From positions 84,360,301-84,424,300 of the forward strand of contig JAYESD010000005.1 in NCBI GenBank assembly GCA_036927565.1: 64,000 nt of DNA. The letters are read 5' to 3'. Position numbers and translations under genes: made by a program. This stretch comes from Tuctoria greenei (Eukaryota > Streptophyta > Magnoliopsida > Poales > Poaceae). Below, piece after piece: positions 1 through 9,861 of this stretch. Under the pieces are notes generated by a model that saw only the letters and a list, made by a program, of their open reading frames with translations, had not been told where the DNA came from and made no database searches. The stretch's first letter is position 1. Each line of letters opens with the position of its first letter.

Positions 1-3000
1 AATCTGAAGATTTACCCCGACGCTCGGCCTGTACACCAGAAACCTCGGAAGCAATCTGTAGAGCGACAGAACTTCATCCGACAAGAAGTGAAGAAGTTGC
101 TCGAAGCCGGATTCATCCGAGAAGTCTACCATCCAAAATGGCTGGCAAACCCAGTCGTTGTGCCTAAGGCCGGCGGGAAACTTCGGATGTGCATCGACTA
201 CACCACACTGAATAAGGCATGTCCAAAAGATCCATTCCCACTACCTAGAATAGACCAGATAGTGGATTCCACCTCTGGGTGTGAGTTGCTGTGTTTTCTA
301 GACGCATATTCAGGATATCATCAAATCCGGATGTCTAGGGAAGATGAAGAACATACTTCATTCATCACAGTGGATGGATTGTATTGTTACACAGCCATGC
401 CTTTTGGTCTTAAGAATGCAGCTTCAACTTTTGTACGAGCAATGTACAAAACTTTCGAAGAACTCATCAGGGACATAGTGGAGGTGTACGTTGATGACAT
501 TGTGGTCAAAGTCAAAAACAAGGAGTCCCTCTTGGATACCTTGCAGGCTGTCTTCGACAAGCTGCGGGCCACCCGCACGAAGCTAAACCCAGACAAGTGC
601 GTCTTCGGGGTTAGTTCCGGAAAGCTTCTTGGTTTCCTGGTAAGTCACCGGGGTATAGAGGCTAATCCGGCGAAGATAAAAGCCATCGAAGACATGCGGC
701 CACCAACCCGCATCAAAGACGTCCAAAAATTAACTGGATGTCTAGCAGCCCTCAGTCGATTCATTTCAAGACTGGCGGAAAGGGCACTTCCCTTCTTCAA
801 GTTACTGAGGAAGTCCGGACCATTCCAATGGTCTGAAGAGGCAGAGAAGGCATTCCAGGAGCTGAAACAGTTCCTCACCACTCTACCAGTCTTGGTAGCT
901 CCGAAACCTGGTGAGCCTTTATTGCTTTATATTTCAGCAGCTGACGAAGTTGTCAGTATGGTTCTGGTTGCGGAGAGACCGGAACTACCCAATACTCAGG
1001 AATCCAGATCCCTTCGGGAGGATCCGGAGGTTCCCGAAAGCAGGTCTGGGTCCCAGCTTCCAGACTTGAATCCTCAAGAAGCCACTTCAGAGGACCCGGA
1101 TCCTTCTGATAGGATCCAGGTCATTCCTGAAGAAGCTCCGGGTTCCTCCATCCAGAACCCGGAGGTCCCCGAAGATAGTCTGGACCCCTCTGATAGGGTC
1201 CGGATCAATGAAGAGGAAGTTCCGGACCCCTCCGGGAGGGTCCGGACCATTCAACGCCCAGTGTACTTCATCAGTGAAGTGTTACATGATGCCAAGACTC
1301 GATACCTAGAGGTACATAAGCTGCTCTACGCAGTTCTTATTGCCTCAAGGAAGCTTCGACACTATTTCCAAGCTCACAAAGTCTCGGTGGTAACCTCATA
1401 TCCACTTCGAGCGATTCTGCATAATCCCAATTCAACTGGGAATATAGCGAAGTGGGCAGCGGAACTGGCTGAATTCGACCTCGAATTCATTCCAAGACAA
1501 GCAATCAAGAGTCAAGCGTTGGCAGATTTCGTAGCAGAATGGACTCCCTCTCCATTAAACTCTGGGGGCCCCAGCGAGCAGAAGAAGGAACCACAAGTTC
1601 CGGCCTTCACTAAGCCTCACTGGACCCTTTACTTCGACGGCTCCATGCAGAAGCAGGGAGCCGGAGCTGGAATCCTTCTCCTCACACCAACCGGGGAGAA
1701 GGTAAGATACATGGTGCACCTTGACTTCAAGGTAACCAACAACATGGCGGAGTACGAAGCACTCATATATGGATTAAAGGTGGCACTATCCTTTGGTGTC
1801 AAGCAGTTGCTGGTCAAAGGAGATTCACAACTTGTTATCAAACAGGTGAAGGGTGAATGCTCCTGCAATAATCTCCAGCTGGCTGCTTATCTCCTTGAAG
1901 TCCAGAGGCTTCAGAAGGACTTCGAAGCCCTAGACCTTCACCATGTTCAGCGTGCTCACAATGCTGAAGCTGACAAACTCTCGACCAAGGCGTCAACCGG
2001 AGCTCCGGCTCCAGACGGAACCTTTGTCCGGAGGATGTCAAAACCCACAGTTCAGCCTGCCGAGCTGAACGAAGGGGGCGAGATCAGCATCCCGAAGCTG
2101 ACGGTCCCGATGGCCCTGTTACCATGGCAGCCATCAAGGGTCGTGGGTGCTGCCGGAAGCTCCGAGCAACCCAGCACGCAAGACTCAAATGCTCAAGTCA
2201 GCTCCGATGCATGGATCTCGGAGATCCGGAACTACTTGAAAGACAACATCCTTCCTGACGATGATGTATCTGCTGACCGGGTAGTCAGATTGGCTAAAAG
2301 ATACACGTTGGTAGAAGGGGATCTCTACCGGCGCGGTGCCAACGGCATCCTAATGCGGTGCATCACAAGGGAAGAAGGCTGCGAGCTCCTCGCAGAAATC
2401 CATGGAGGCGAGTGTGGGAACCACGCGTCTTCCCGCACGCTAGTCGGAAAAGCCTTTCGGCACGGCTTCTACTGGCCTACAGCGCTCCAGGATGCTACTG
2501 AGCTAGTGAAGAAATGCAAAGCATGTCAATTTCATGCAAAGCAAATTCATACACCTGCTCAGCCCTTACAAATGATACCTCCTACGTGGCCTTTCGCTGT
2601 GTGGGGGATGGACATCTTGGGACCCTTCCCAAGAGCCGTCGGAGGTTACAAGTTCCTGTATGTCGCCATCGACAAGTTCACCAAGTGGCCGGAAGCTACT
2701 CCTGTTGTGATGATCAACAAACAATCTGCAATCAATTTTCTACAATCTATCGTGAGCAGATTTGGAGTCCCAAACAAGATCATCACTGATAATGGGACTC
2801 AGTTCACAAGCTCCGCATTTCAAGGATATTGCGAAGACCTCGGCATACAAGTTTGCTACGCCTCCGTAGCTCATCCTGCTAGCAATGGGCAAGCCGAGAG
2901 AGCAAACGCAGAGATCCTTAAAGGACTAAAAACGCGAACTTATGAGCGTTTGAAAAAGCACGGAGCTAATTGGATCGAAGAGCTTCCGCCCACTCTATGG

Positions 3001-3447
3001 GCTAACAGGACTTCTCCAAGTCGGGCAACCGAAGAAACACCCTTCTTCCTGGTGTACGGAGCAGAAGCGATCCTTCCTCCGGAGATCACCCTGGGTTCCT
3101 TCCGAGTCCGGACCTTCGACGAAGCCGCGCAGGACCAGTTCCGGCGTGAAGACCTAGACCTCCTCGAGGAGGGAAGGTGCCAAGCAGCTGTTCGGAACGC
3201 CCGATACCGCCAAGCTTTACGGCGCTATCATCAGCGGCATGTACACAACCGACAGCTCGAGGAAGGCGATCTGGTGCTACGGAGAATACTATCCAGAGAA
3301 GGGCAAAACAAACTCTCCCCCGGCTGGGAAGGGCCCTTCCGAGTGATCAAAGTATCCCGTCCCGGAAGCGTTCGTTTGGCCGTCGAGGATGGGACACCTC
3401 TCCCAAACCCTTGGAACATCGAGCACCTCCGTAAGTTCTACACTTAA
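1..3447 (+). CDS. pol: Ty3/gypsy pol polyprotein, 3' part (RT - RNase H - second RNase H - integrase)
   Basis: The frame is open from the first base, so the N-terminus (gag, protease, start of RT) lies outside; no start codon is claimed. Counting from the first codon, RT contains its catalytic YVDD at about residues 163-166. A Pro/Glu/Asp-rich linker follows at about 326-418. The retroviral-type RNase H is at about 420-520. A second, archaeal-type RNase H (DGS, MAEYEAL, GDSQL motifs) is at about 540-665. Integrase has an HHCC zinc region near 800-845 and a DDE core at D871, D930 and E966 with the D-D35-E spacing. The frame is uninterrupted for 1148 visible residues and ends 6 kb before the element's right end. 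This integrity suggests recent activity. The protein would copy the element's RNA and integrate the cDNA. Confidence 0.93.
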   Translation, partial: NLKIYPDARPVHQKPRKQSVERQNFIRQEVKKLLEAGFIREVYHPKWLANPVVVPKAGGKLRMCIDYTTLNKACPKDPFPLPRIDQIVDSTSGCELLCFLDAYSGYHQIRMSREDEEHTSFITVDGLYCYTAMPFGLKNAASTFVRAMYKTFEELIRDIVEVYVDDIVVKVKNKESLLDTLQAVFDKLRATRTKLNPDKCVFGVSSGKLLGFLVSHRGIEANPAKIKAIEDMRPPTRIKDVQKLTGCLAALSRFISRLAERALPFFKLLRKSGPFQWSEEAEKAFQELKQFLTTLPVLVAPKPGEPLLLYISAADEVVSMVLVAERPELPNTQESRSLREDPEVPESRSGSQLPDLNPQEATSEDPDPSDRIQVIPEEAPGSSIQNPEVPEDSLDPSDRVRINEEEVPDPSGRVRTIQRPVYFISEVLHDAKTRYLEVHKLLYAVLIASRKLRHYFQAHKVSVVTSYPLRAILHNPNSTGNIAKWAAELAEFDLEFIPRQAIKSQALADFVAEWTPSPLNSGGPSEQKKEPQVPAFTKPHWTLYFDGSMQKQGAGAGILLLTPTGEKVRYMVHLDFKVTNNMAEYEALIYGLKVALSFGVKQLLVKGDSQLVIKQVKGECSCNNLQLAAYLLEVQRLQKDFEALDLHHVQRAHNAEADKLSTKASTGAPAPDGTFVRRMSKPTVQPAELNEGGEISIPKLTVPMALLPWQPSRVVGAAGSSEQPSTQDSNAQVSSDAWISEIRNYLKDNILPDDDVSADRVVRLAKRYTLVEGDLYRRGANGILMRCITREEGCELLAEIHGGECGNHASSRTLVGKAFRHGFYWPTALQDATELVKKCKACQFHAKQIHTPAQPLQMIPPTWPFAVWGMDILGPFPRAVGGYKFLYVAIDKFTKWPEATPVVMINKQSAINFLQSIVSRFGVPNKIITDNGTQFTSSAFQGYCEDLGIQVCYASVAHPASNGQAERANAEILKGLKTRTYERLKKHGANWIEELPPTLWANRTSPSRATEETPFFLVYGAEAILPPEITLGSFRVRTFDEAAQDQFRREDLDLLEEGRCQAAVRNARYRQALRRYHQRHVHNRQLEEGDLVLRRILSREGQNKLSPGWEGPFRVIKVSRPGSVRLAVEDGTPLPNPWNIEHLRKFYT

Positions 3448-4691
3448 TTCCACGGAGGTGAGTCTTAAGTAACTTGAAGTGTATGTTATAGAGTCATTGT
3501 ACAGAGTCGGGTAGTTCCTCCGGGAGAGCAGCCGGACCTTTCCCAAAAGGTTTGGAAAGCTCATGCAACACTTGATACAGTCTCCAGACTAGAAGTGTAG
3601 CTAATTACCCTGGGTGAAACGAGAAACCGAACACACTTAGCCTGGTTCCGTACCCTAAGAGTGTACTTGTTTCATCTGTACCCCGGACCTATAATGAAAG
3701 ACATCTTCATGTGAAATAGACTCCACGTGCATTCATTTTTGCATAAGGCTCGACATTTTTATTTTTCTCTTTCTTGTCTATAACAGAAACGTGCAATTCT
3801 TAAGAAGTTCTAGTTTAACCGGTTTATGTACAATTTGAGTTGAATTGTCAGATTTTTTAGATTTAAATATCGTCTGTGGCCAACTCGCCTGAAAGCCGCC
3901 AAGCCATTCTAGGGCTGGAGTGCGCTATCGACTTAGCCTGGTCAAGCACCCTAAGTACGCCACTCTACCTACACCCCGGCAGGCCAAAGTAAGGTGGGTC
4001 CATGGACAATTGGATCTAAAAGAAAAGACAATTCATCCAATTATACTAAAAATCGTGTTCAACTTGAAATTCTCTTGAGAACCGTAAGCCGCGACGAAGT
4101 TATAGATAAGGAACGAATTTTACTGTTTTTCTTGGCTTAAGTGTGCAGGAAAAATAAACCCGATATTGATGGAGAAAAACCGGGGGTAACCAAGCTCCGA
4201 CTCCCATCGGCGTTAACTTAAAGATGGTGAGAAGATTCTATCATTAGAGTCTGTTGCCAGCCAGGCGTGGCAAGGATCATTGCCGGAGCTACTAAGCTCC
4301 GACACCTTGAAGTATTAACTACCGACACTCAACGTGTTGGTAGAGGCTCCTGCCGGAGCTACTAAGCTCCGACGATGGACAGTGCCGGAGCTTCTAAGCT
4401 CCGACGACTTCAAGGGACCTTCACTATCGAAAACTTCGGACCTAAACTATACGAGTTCGAAGCAAATCTGTCTTCAACAAAAATCAACATCCTTTTGGTA
4501 CATGTCCACAATCAAATTGTGCACATCTACCAGGGGGCCAAGTGAAGACAAAGATGTTGAAGACAAAAAATGAAATTCACGAAAATTTGGGGATTTCATT
4601 TCATTGGAAGACCAGAGATTACATCTGGGGACAAAGGATTACAAAATTGAGGAAGAAGAGAAAATACAAATAAAGGCTAAGAAAGATAGTC
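3448..4691. other. Non-coding spacer between pol and the antisense gene
   Basis: I see no supported gene. The stretch holds two related blocks with 'acttagcctggt' followed by 'accctaag' (near 3636 and 3930) and a cluster of three CGGAGCT-centred hairpins (separate entry). Because pol reads in from the left and the antisense gene ends at 4692, both transcripts would terminate in this interval. Confidence 0.6.
4283..4404. repeat. Three copies of a CGGAGCT hairpin repeat
   Basis: The 18-base unit CGGAGCTACTAAGCTCCG occurs near 4284 and 4354. A third copy near 4386 is CGGAGCTTCTAAGCTCCG. All are inverted repeats with 7-8 bp stems and 2-4 base loops, flanked by TGC and GAC. The stem core AGCTCCG is the same motif that recurs in the LTR of this element and in the LTR of copia B. 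Confidence 0.75.
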
Positions 4692-7600
4692 CTAGACCCT
4701 ATGGAAGAACTCAGCGACCTTCTGGGCGACCTCCGACACGCTGGCTCGGGTAGCTTCGCCTTCTCCTTCAACGGGGCCTTCAAGCACCGGGTCCAGAGGG
4801 AATCGAGGGTTCCGGCTAGTATAACACGTCAACACATACTCTGTGACGTTTCTAGCCAGGGATTGCCCCTCGACCTCAAGCTGGTCCGCGATGACGTCGC
4901 CCACCTTGGAGAGCTTGCCACCCGCGGCGTTTAACGCCTGCAATGCAAGGTCCGGCTCCGGCTCCGGATCATCCGGAAGCACGGGGCTGAAACCCAACGG
5001 CGCTAGCGCATCGTCGGCCTTACTCAGGAACTCCCAAATTTGCAGGGAGTCCGTCTTTCTCAGGCCCTTCATCTCTTCCAAGGACCTCCGGGTCGCCGCC
5101 AGCTCCGAGTTCTCGCGGGAGAGGCGCTCAACTTCTTTGGCGTTTTGCTGAATTTTCGTAGCAACCCGCTTTTCGAGTCTCCCGAGCTCCTCCTCCCGGA
5201 GGTGGATCTTGTTCCGACGGTCGACCAGGTCTTTCTCCCTAGCCTCTATTTTCTTCTCCCGGGCGATGAGGGCACACTCATACTCGTAGAGTTCCTGCCC
5301 TCGCACCCAGGTCTTCTCCTCCTCCTCGAGGCAGCGCTCTTCCAATTTTTTAGCGCGCTCCTCGATACCTTTGTCCGCCAGAGCTGTCTTCTCGGCAAGC
5401 TCTTCTTCACGTCGCAAGACGTCATCCCGTAGCTCCAGGAGTTTTTGCTCCTCATCCTCGAGCCGCTTTTCCCTTCCCTCAAGCGCCTCTCGGCGCTTGA
5501 TGGGTGCGGTACTGATGGCTTCGAGTTGATCGAACCGAGCGTTGGCCGCATCATTGGCAGCTTTAGCTTGGTCGTGGTACTCCCGGGATTGAGCGTCGAG
5601 GTTGTGAGTCATGCTCTCCCTCTCGTCCAGCATCTCACCCCAGAGCTCCAAGCGGACCTTCTCCCGCTTGATCCATTCCTTGTCCGCAGCGATCCTCGAC
5701 TGCGCCAGCTTGGTCTCGAATTGGAGTCTATTACGCCACCTCCTAAGGGTTTGGCGCTCCTCTTCAAGAACCTTGCTATCGTGGAAGAAGGCTAGTTGAA
5801 CTTGGCGCAGACTGGAGCAAGCGTTGTCGATGGACATCGACAGCGAGATGGGCTCCGGACCTTCTGGGGTCTCCTCCGCTGGTTCCAGCGGGTCTTCATT
5901 TACAAAAATTGGGTCCCACTCTGCGAGAGCGGAACCCCGAGCTTCCAAGGCACTAGGGCCCTCCTCCGGGATGGCCTCAGTCGCCACCGAAGAAGGTCCC
6001 GCCACCAAATCTTCATTCGCCCCCTCAGGCTGGGGGCCGGCGACTTCGTTCAGGCACTCTGGCTCCGCCACGGGTACCATCGACGTCGTCGCCTCCAATG
6101 GCTCCGGCCGGGACGCTTCCTCTGAGGGGAGCTCAAGCTCCCCCGCCTCCACCACCACCGGCTCTGCAACCGGCGCTCCAATAACTACCGGCCTTGCGAC
6201 CGGAGCTTCAGAAGTAACCGGCTCAATTGCCGGAACCACTTCAACTTCCGGCTCGCACGCCGGGGCTTCAGCTACCTCCGGCTCGACCGCCGGGGCTCCA
6301 GCATTTTCCGGCTCTGAAGCCGGGACCGATACTTCCTCCGACTCGACAGCCGGAGCATCTACTTCTGCAGCACCAGGGCCCGGAGCTTCAACCTCCGGAG
6401 CGGGTGCCGCTGGCGCATCTTCAATCCCGTGGTCCGGCGCTACCACGGGAACTTCTGGAGACGAGTCGAGGTCCATGACCACGACAGCCGGCGCCGGAGC
6501 TGTCGCGGCCTCTGCCTGGGGCAGCACCGGAGTTGGAGCAGAAGCCCTCGTAGCCTCAGACACTGTGGCTGAGGGCGGAGCTTCACTCCCCTTCTTGGGA
6601 ACGCTGCAGATGAAGAATGAAGAAATTGAGCAAACAGTTACTATAATTAAAGTTAATTGAGATAAGCAAGAAAAATTACCTTGGGAGGCTCACGCACCAG
6701 CTTGCGCGGAACCTCTTTCCCGGACGTTCCGGGCTGGCCACGGTCGGCATAGGAGCTCCGGGAGGACTCCCAGGACTTGCCGTAGCCACGGGCGTTTCCC
6801 GGGTCGGAGCTCTCCTTGACCGGGAGGAACTCCTAGACCTGGAGGCCCTCACCGTTTCTCGGACCGGAGTCGCCTGTCCGGAACTGGCACCTCCGGAGGG
6901 ACCCATCACAGGGACAGCAGCACTCCGGGAGGATCCCACCGCCGGAACAGTAGCGCTCCGAAAAGATCCCACCACGGGGACAGACGCTACAGCAGCGGAG
7001 GATCTTCCTTCCTGAGGACGGGGAACTGGCGGGGAAGTAGCAAGCCCGACGGACCTTCCGTCAGCATGTCGCAGCTTCCTCTTCCGGCTCTCCGGCTCCT
7101 CCGCCAGCTCCTTGCCTTTGCCAATGACTTCAGCTCTTGGCTGAGAGACAGGGGCGGAGCCGCCTTCCGACAACCCGGGGATCGCCAACGGGGCGGTCGA
7201 TCTTCTCTCGACGACGCCAAGGTCGTCAAGCGCGGGCATCTTCCGCCGGAGCTCCCTGCTGAACTCAACTTCCTCGTTCAGGGGGAGGAAAGCCGGTGGC
7301 GGAGTCAAGTACGCTCCGTCTACATCGATGCCGTGCTGGAATTTCTTGAGGTGAAACTCCAAGGACTTTCCCACCATGCTGGACTTCAACCCGGTCTCAA
7401 CCCGGTCTTCGTCCATCACGCTGTTGAGGGCCCAGGCGAGCTTCTCCCTCCTCTTCAGCGGTGCCCACCTGTTGAACAGGAAGTTGCAGAACACCGCCTG
7501 GGGAGTCAATCCTCCCTCCACACATTGGCGGATCCTGGACAGGACGGGGTCGAAGGCTGCCACCAGCACCGGAACTTCGCTCCACACCGACGTGTCAATG

Positions 7601-8130
7601 CCGGGCAGACCGTCTGGCAGCTCCAATCGCTCGTGCTCCTCCACCCGGACGACTACCCAATCTTTCTTCCAGTCATCCCACTTCCCGGAAGGGAACGACC
7701 GGAGGTACTTGAACGGGCACTTCTTGCGCTTCACAAAGTAGTAGAAGCCAAGGTACTCGTCACTTCGGCCGGTGGTCTGGACGGTGAAGAAAGTGCGGAA
7801 GAGCTCGATGCAGGGAGGAATGCCCACCCACATCTCGCAGAAGTGGACAAAGATGGACACAAGGAGAAGGGAGTGAGGGCCAAGGTGGTATAGCTGCAGA
7901 CCATAGAAGTCCAGCAGCATCAAAAAGAAGGAAGAAAATGGTGGGATCAGCCCCACCATGGCATACGATGAAAAGTATACCATTTCGCCGGAGTGCTCCT
8001 TTTTAAAGGGAAGCTCCCCTCCGGTGCGGATTGAACGGTTGAAGAAGTCCGACGACCACCCCATGAGGGCTCGGACCTTCTTCAGATCGCTCTCCGTCTT
8101 CAAACGACTCTCACGCAGACCCAACTCCAT
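4692..8130 (-). CDS. Antisense additional ORF (aORF) of the Tat element, two exons; Transposase_28-like N-terminus, long coiled-coil C-terminus
   Basis: Two long minus-strand frames (8130-6676 and 6563-4692) join through a 76-base intron at 6604-6679. The donor is AAG|GTAATT and the acceptor CTGCAG. The spliced length, 3363 nt, is a multiple of three and encodes 1120 residues. The first ~230 residues resemble the plant 'putative gypsy type transposon' domain (PF04195), including an FYYFVKRKK-type segment. Residues ~300-480 are Ser/Pro/Ala-rich. Residues ~498-740 are Pro/Glu/Ala/Val repeats, and ~745-1000 are strongly charged coiled coil with many E/K/R heptads. An ORF of this kind in this position and orientation is known for Tat elements of grasses; its function is unknown. 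No stop or frameshift interrupts it. I infer the start at 8130 from the first ATG of the frame. Confidence 0.8.
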
Positions 8131-8650
8131 CGCAGCACAGCTAGGCGAGAGAAGAAAAGCAAAGCACGAGTTGAGAGTTTGAGCGCAAGAACAGATGGAA
8201 AGCGTAAAGAACTCCCGACGGTGCGCTTTCCTTCTTAAGTAAGCCCTTGCAACGCTTGGATGGAAACTGCAGGGGAGTCAAGCGTACCACTCAAGAATTC
8301 AGCCCAGCCGATGACAAGAGGGCCCGGGACCACTCCGACGATCAAGTCGAGGCTCTTACCCAGGCGAACAGTTGTCATCATGAGGCGGGAAACCCAAAGG
8401 CGGCGGACTGACAAGGCGCGCGGAACCGATACGGTTTTCGTATCGGGAACCGACGACCTTCAATTGCGAGAGATCCGCATGTCAAAGATCTTATCCGCCG
8501 CCTGAGGTGCGCCACGCGTCGGGACTCAACCATAAAGCCCCGCCAAAGGCACCTCCGAAGACTCTTGAAGACCCAGTTCAAGAGTCACAAGCATGGACCC
8601 ACCTCCGGCGGAACGACTTCATCCCGTTGGCCTTCCCCGGAGATAGGTCC
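8131..8650. promoter_or_regulatory. Region upstream of the antisense gene
   Basis: No gene is supported. Transcription of the antisense gene must start here or in the adjoining LTR. The minus strand contains TTACTTAAG (about 8234-8242), a weak TATA-like stretch ~100 bp before the ATG at 8130, but the call is tentative. Confidence 0.35.
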
Positions 8651-8660
8651 AGGGGGCCAC
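8651..8660 (+). other. Polypurine tract of element A
   Basis: The tract AGGGGGCCAC abuts the TGTCGG start of the LTR, the expected position for the plus-strand primer in LTR retrotransposon replication. Confidence 0.7.
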
Positions 8661-9491
8661 TGTCGGTACCCTAAAAACCATACACCCCCTGAGGTCACAA
8701 AGATCTCAAGGGAAGGACATCAACTCAAATTGAAGACCCTCAGGGGCCCACTCGCCAGACGTGACCGGACCCGCTTCTCCAACATGGTTAACCTCTAGGT
8801 TGCCACGTGTACTGTCGGCCCAGAGTTATTACCCGCAAGGGTGAAGCTCCGGGCCAAGTACTGAAACGGCACCTCCGGAGGTAGCCCCCGACCGAGAGAA
8901 GCTCCGGACATGACACGTGCCAGGTCACCCCGGAGCTTCCCGCTTCTCCCAAGCAAGCTCCGGAGCTGCCACGTGTCCACACGTCGGAGCTAGCCGCTTA
9001 AAGCCCCCGGGAGACGTTGTAACGGCTCCGGATCTCCAAAGGACAGCCGCAGACTTCAAGATCCGATTAATTACCATTAATTCCACGTTAATGATAATTA
9101 ATCGGACAACCTTAACACCTGTAACGGCACTGTCAGAGCCGTTACAGGGTTATTAACAACAATTAATCTCGTGTATCAATACTAATAACCGCCAGGGCCA
9201 CATGTCGGGCCAGGCTGACTTGTAACGGTTGGTCCTTGTACTATAAAAGGACAAACCGACGATACACAAGGGGAGATTCTTCGAACACTCTGAAGCGGAG
9301 AAGTCAATACAACATACACACACCCGTGGAGTAGGGTATTACGCTAGGCGGCCCGAACCACGTAAACCACCGTGTCACTCGTGTCCAAATTGCATTTCCC
9401 TTTCTTAGATCTCCGCGCGCCCAGACCGAACCACAAACTCCTTCAAACAATTTCATAGTGTTAGGGGATCTGCCGACTCCAACAGTCGACA
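8661..9491 (+). repeat. 3' LTR of element A (831 bp)
   Basis: It begins TGTCGGTACC and ends CAGTCGACA, giving the short terminal inverted repeat TGTCG/CGACA. U3 holds several CTCCGG/CCGGAG motifs and three CACGTG G-boxes (8804, 8914, 8970). The TATA box is at 9242. The partial LTR at the right edge of the window (63608) begins TGTAGGTACC and has a similar arrangement. Copia B sequence resumes directly after 9491. Confidence 0.85.
9242..9248 (+). promoter_or_regulatory. TATA box of the element A LTR
   Basis: TATAAAA lies about 580 bp into the LTR and downstream of the G-box/CTCCGG cluster, consistent with the U3/R boundary. In the 5' LTR copy the same site would drive the genomic RNA. Confidence 0.7.
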
Positions 9492-9861
9492 GTAATAGTG
9501 TAAGTTACTTGATAGTATGACTTGGATGAGCTTTGCTTTATATGCATATGCTATAATATGCTCATACAATTAAAATTTGTCTTATAAACCTTGCTGAATA
9601 CATTGTCAAAGGGGGAGAGATAATAGATAATATGTGAATTTTTAAAGATAAGTATGCAAGGGGAAGAAATTGATTACACATTGCACATATTCACAATTGT
9701 TTTAGCATGATTCTTCAAATCTTCTCAGGGGGGAATTTGTTTTTTTCTCATTTTATTTCTGTTTTACAAAGGGGGAGAAATTGTTTTCAAAACTTTTTAT
9801 GTGAATAAGCCATTGTTCGGATTTTATGTGGTGTTGCCAATGCATTCATCAAGGGGGAGAT

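Larger units (their letters stand above)
1..9491 (+). mobile_element. Element A: Tat-lineage Ty3/gypsy LTR retrotransposon, 3' part (RIRE2/Grande-like)
   Basis: The visible part runs from inside the reverse transcriptase to the end of the 3' LTR; the 5' LTR, gag and protease lie before the window. The Tat assignment rests on two RNase H domains in pol and on a large antisense gene between integrase and the 3' LTR, both known traits of this lineage in grasses. A purine-rich tract (8651-8660) precedes the LTR. The element ends at 9491 inside the internal region of copia element B. Pol and the antisense gene are both open, so this is among the youngest insertions here. The target duplication cannot be checked because the left end is missing. 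Confidence 0.85.

Noticed and set aside
5040..7893. Long plus-strand frames opposite the antisense gene (5824-6660, 7066-7893)
   Set aside because: They are shadows of GC-rich coding sequence on the other strand. Their composition mirrors the Pro/Glu/Ala repeats of the true gene.
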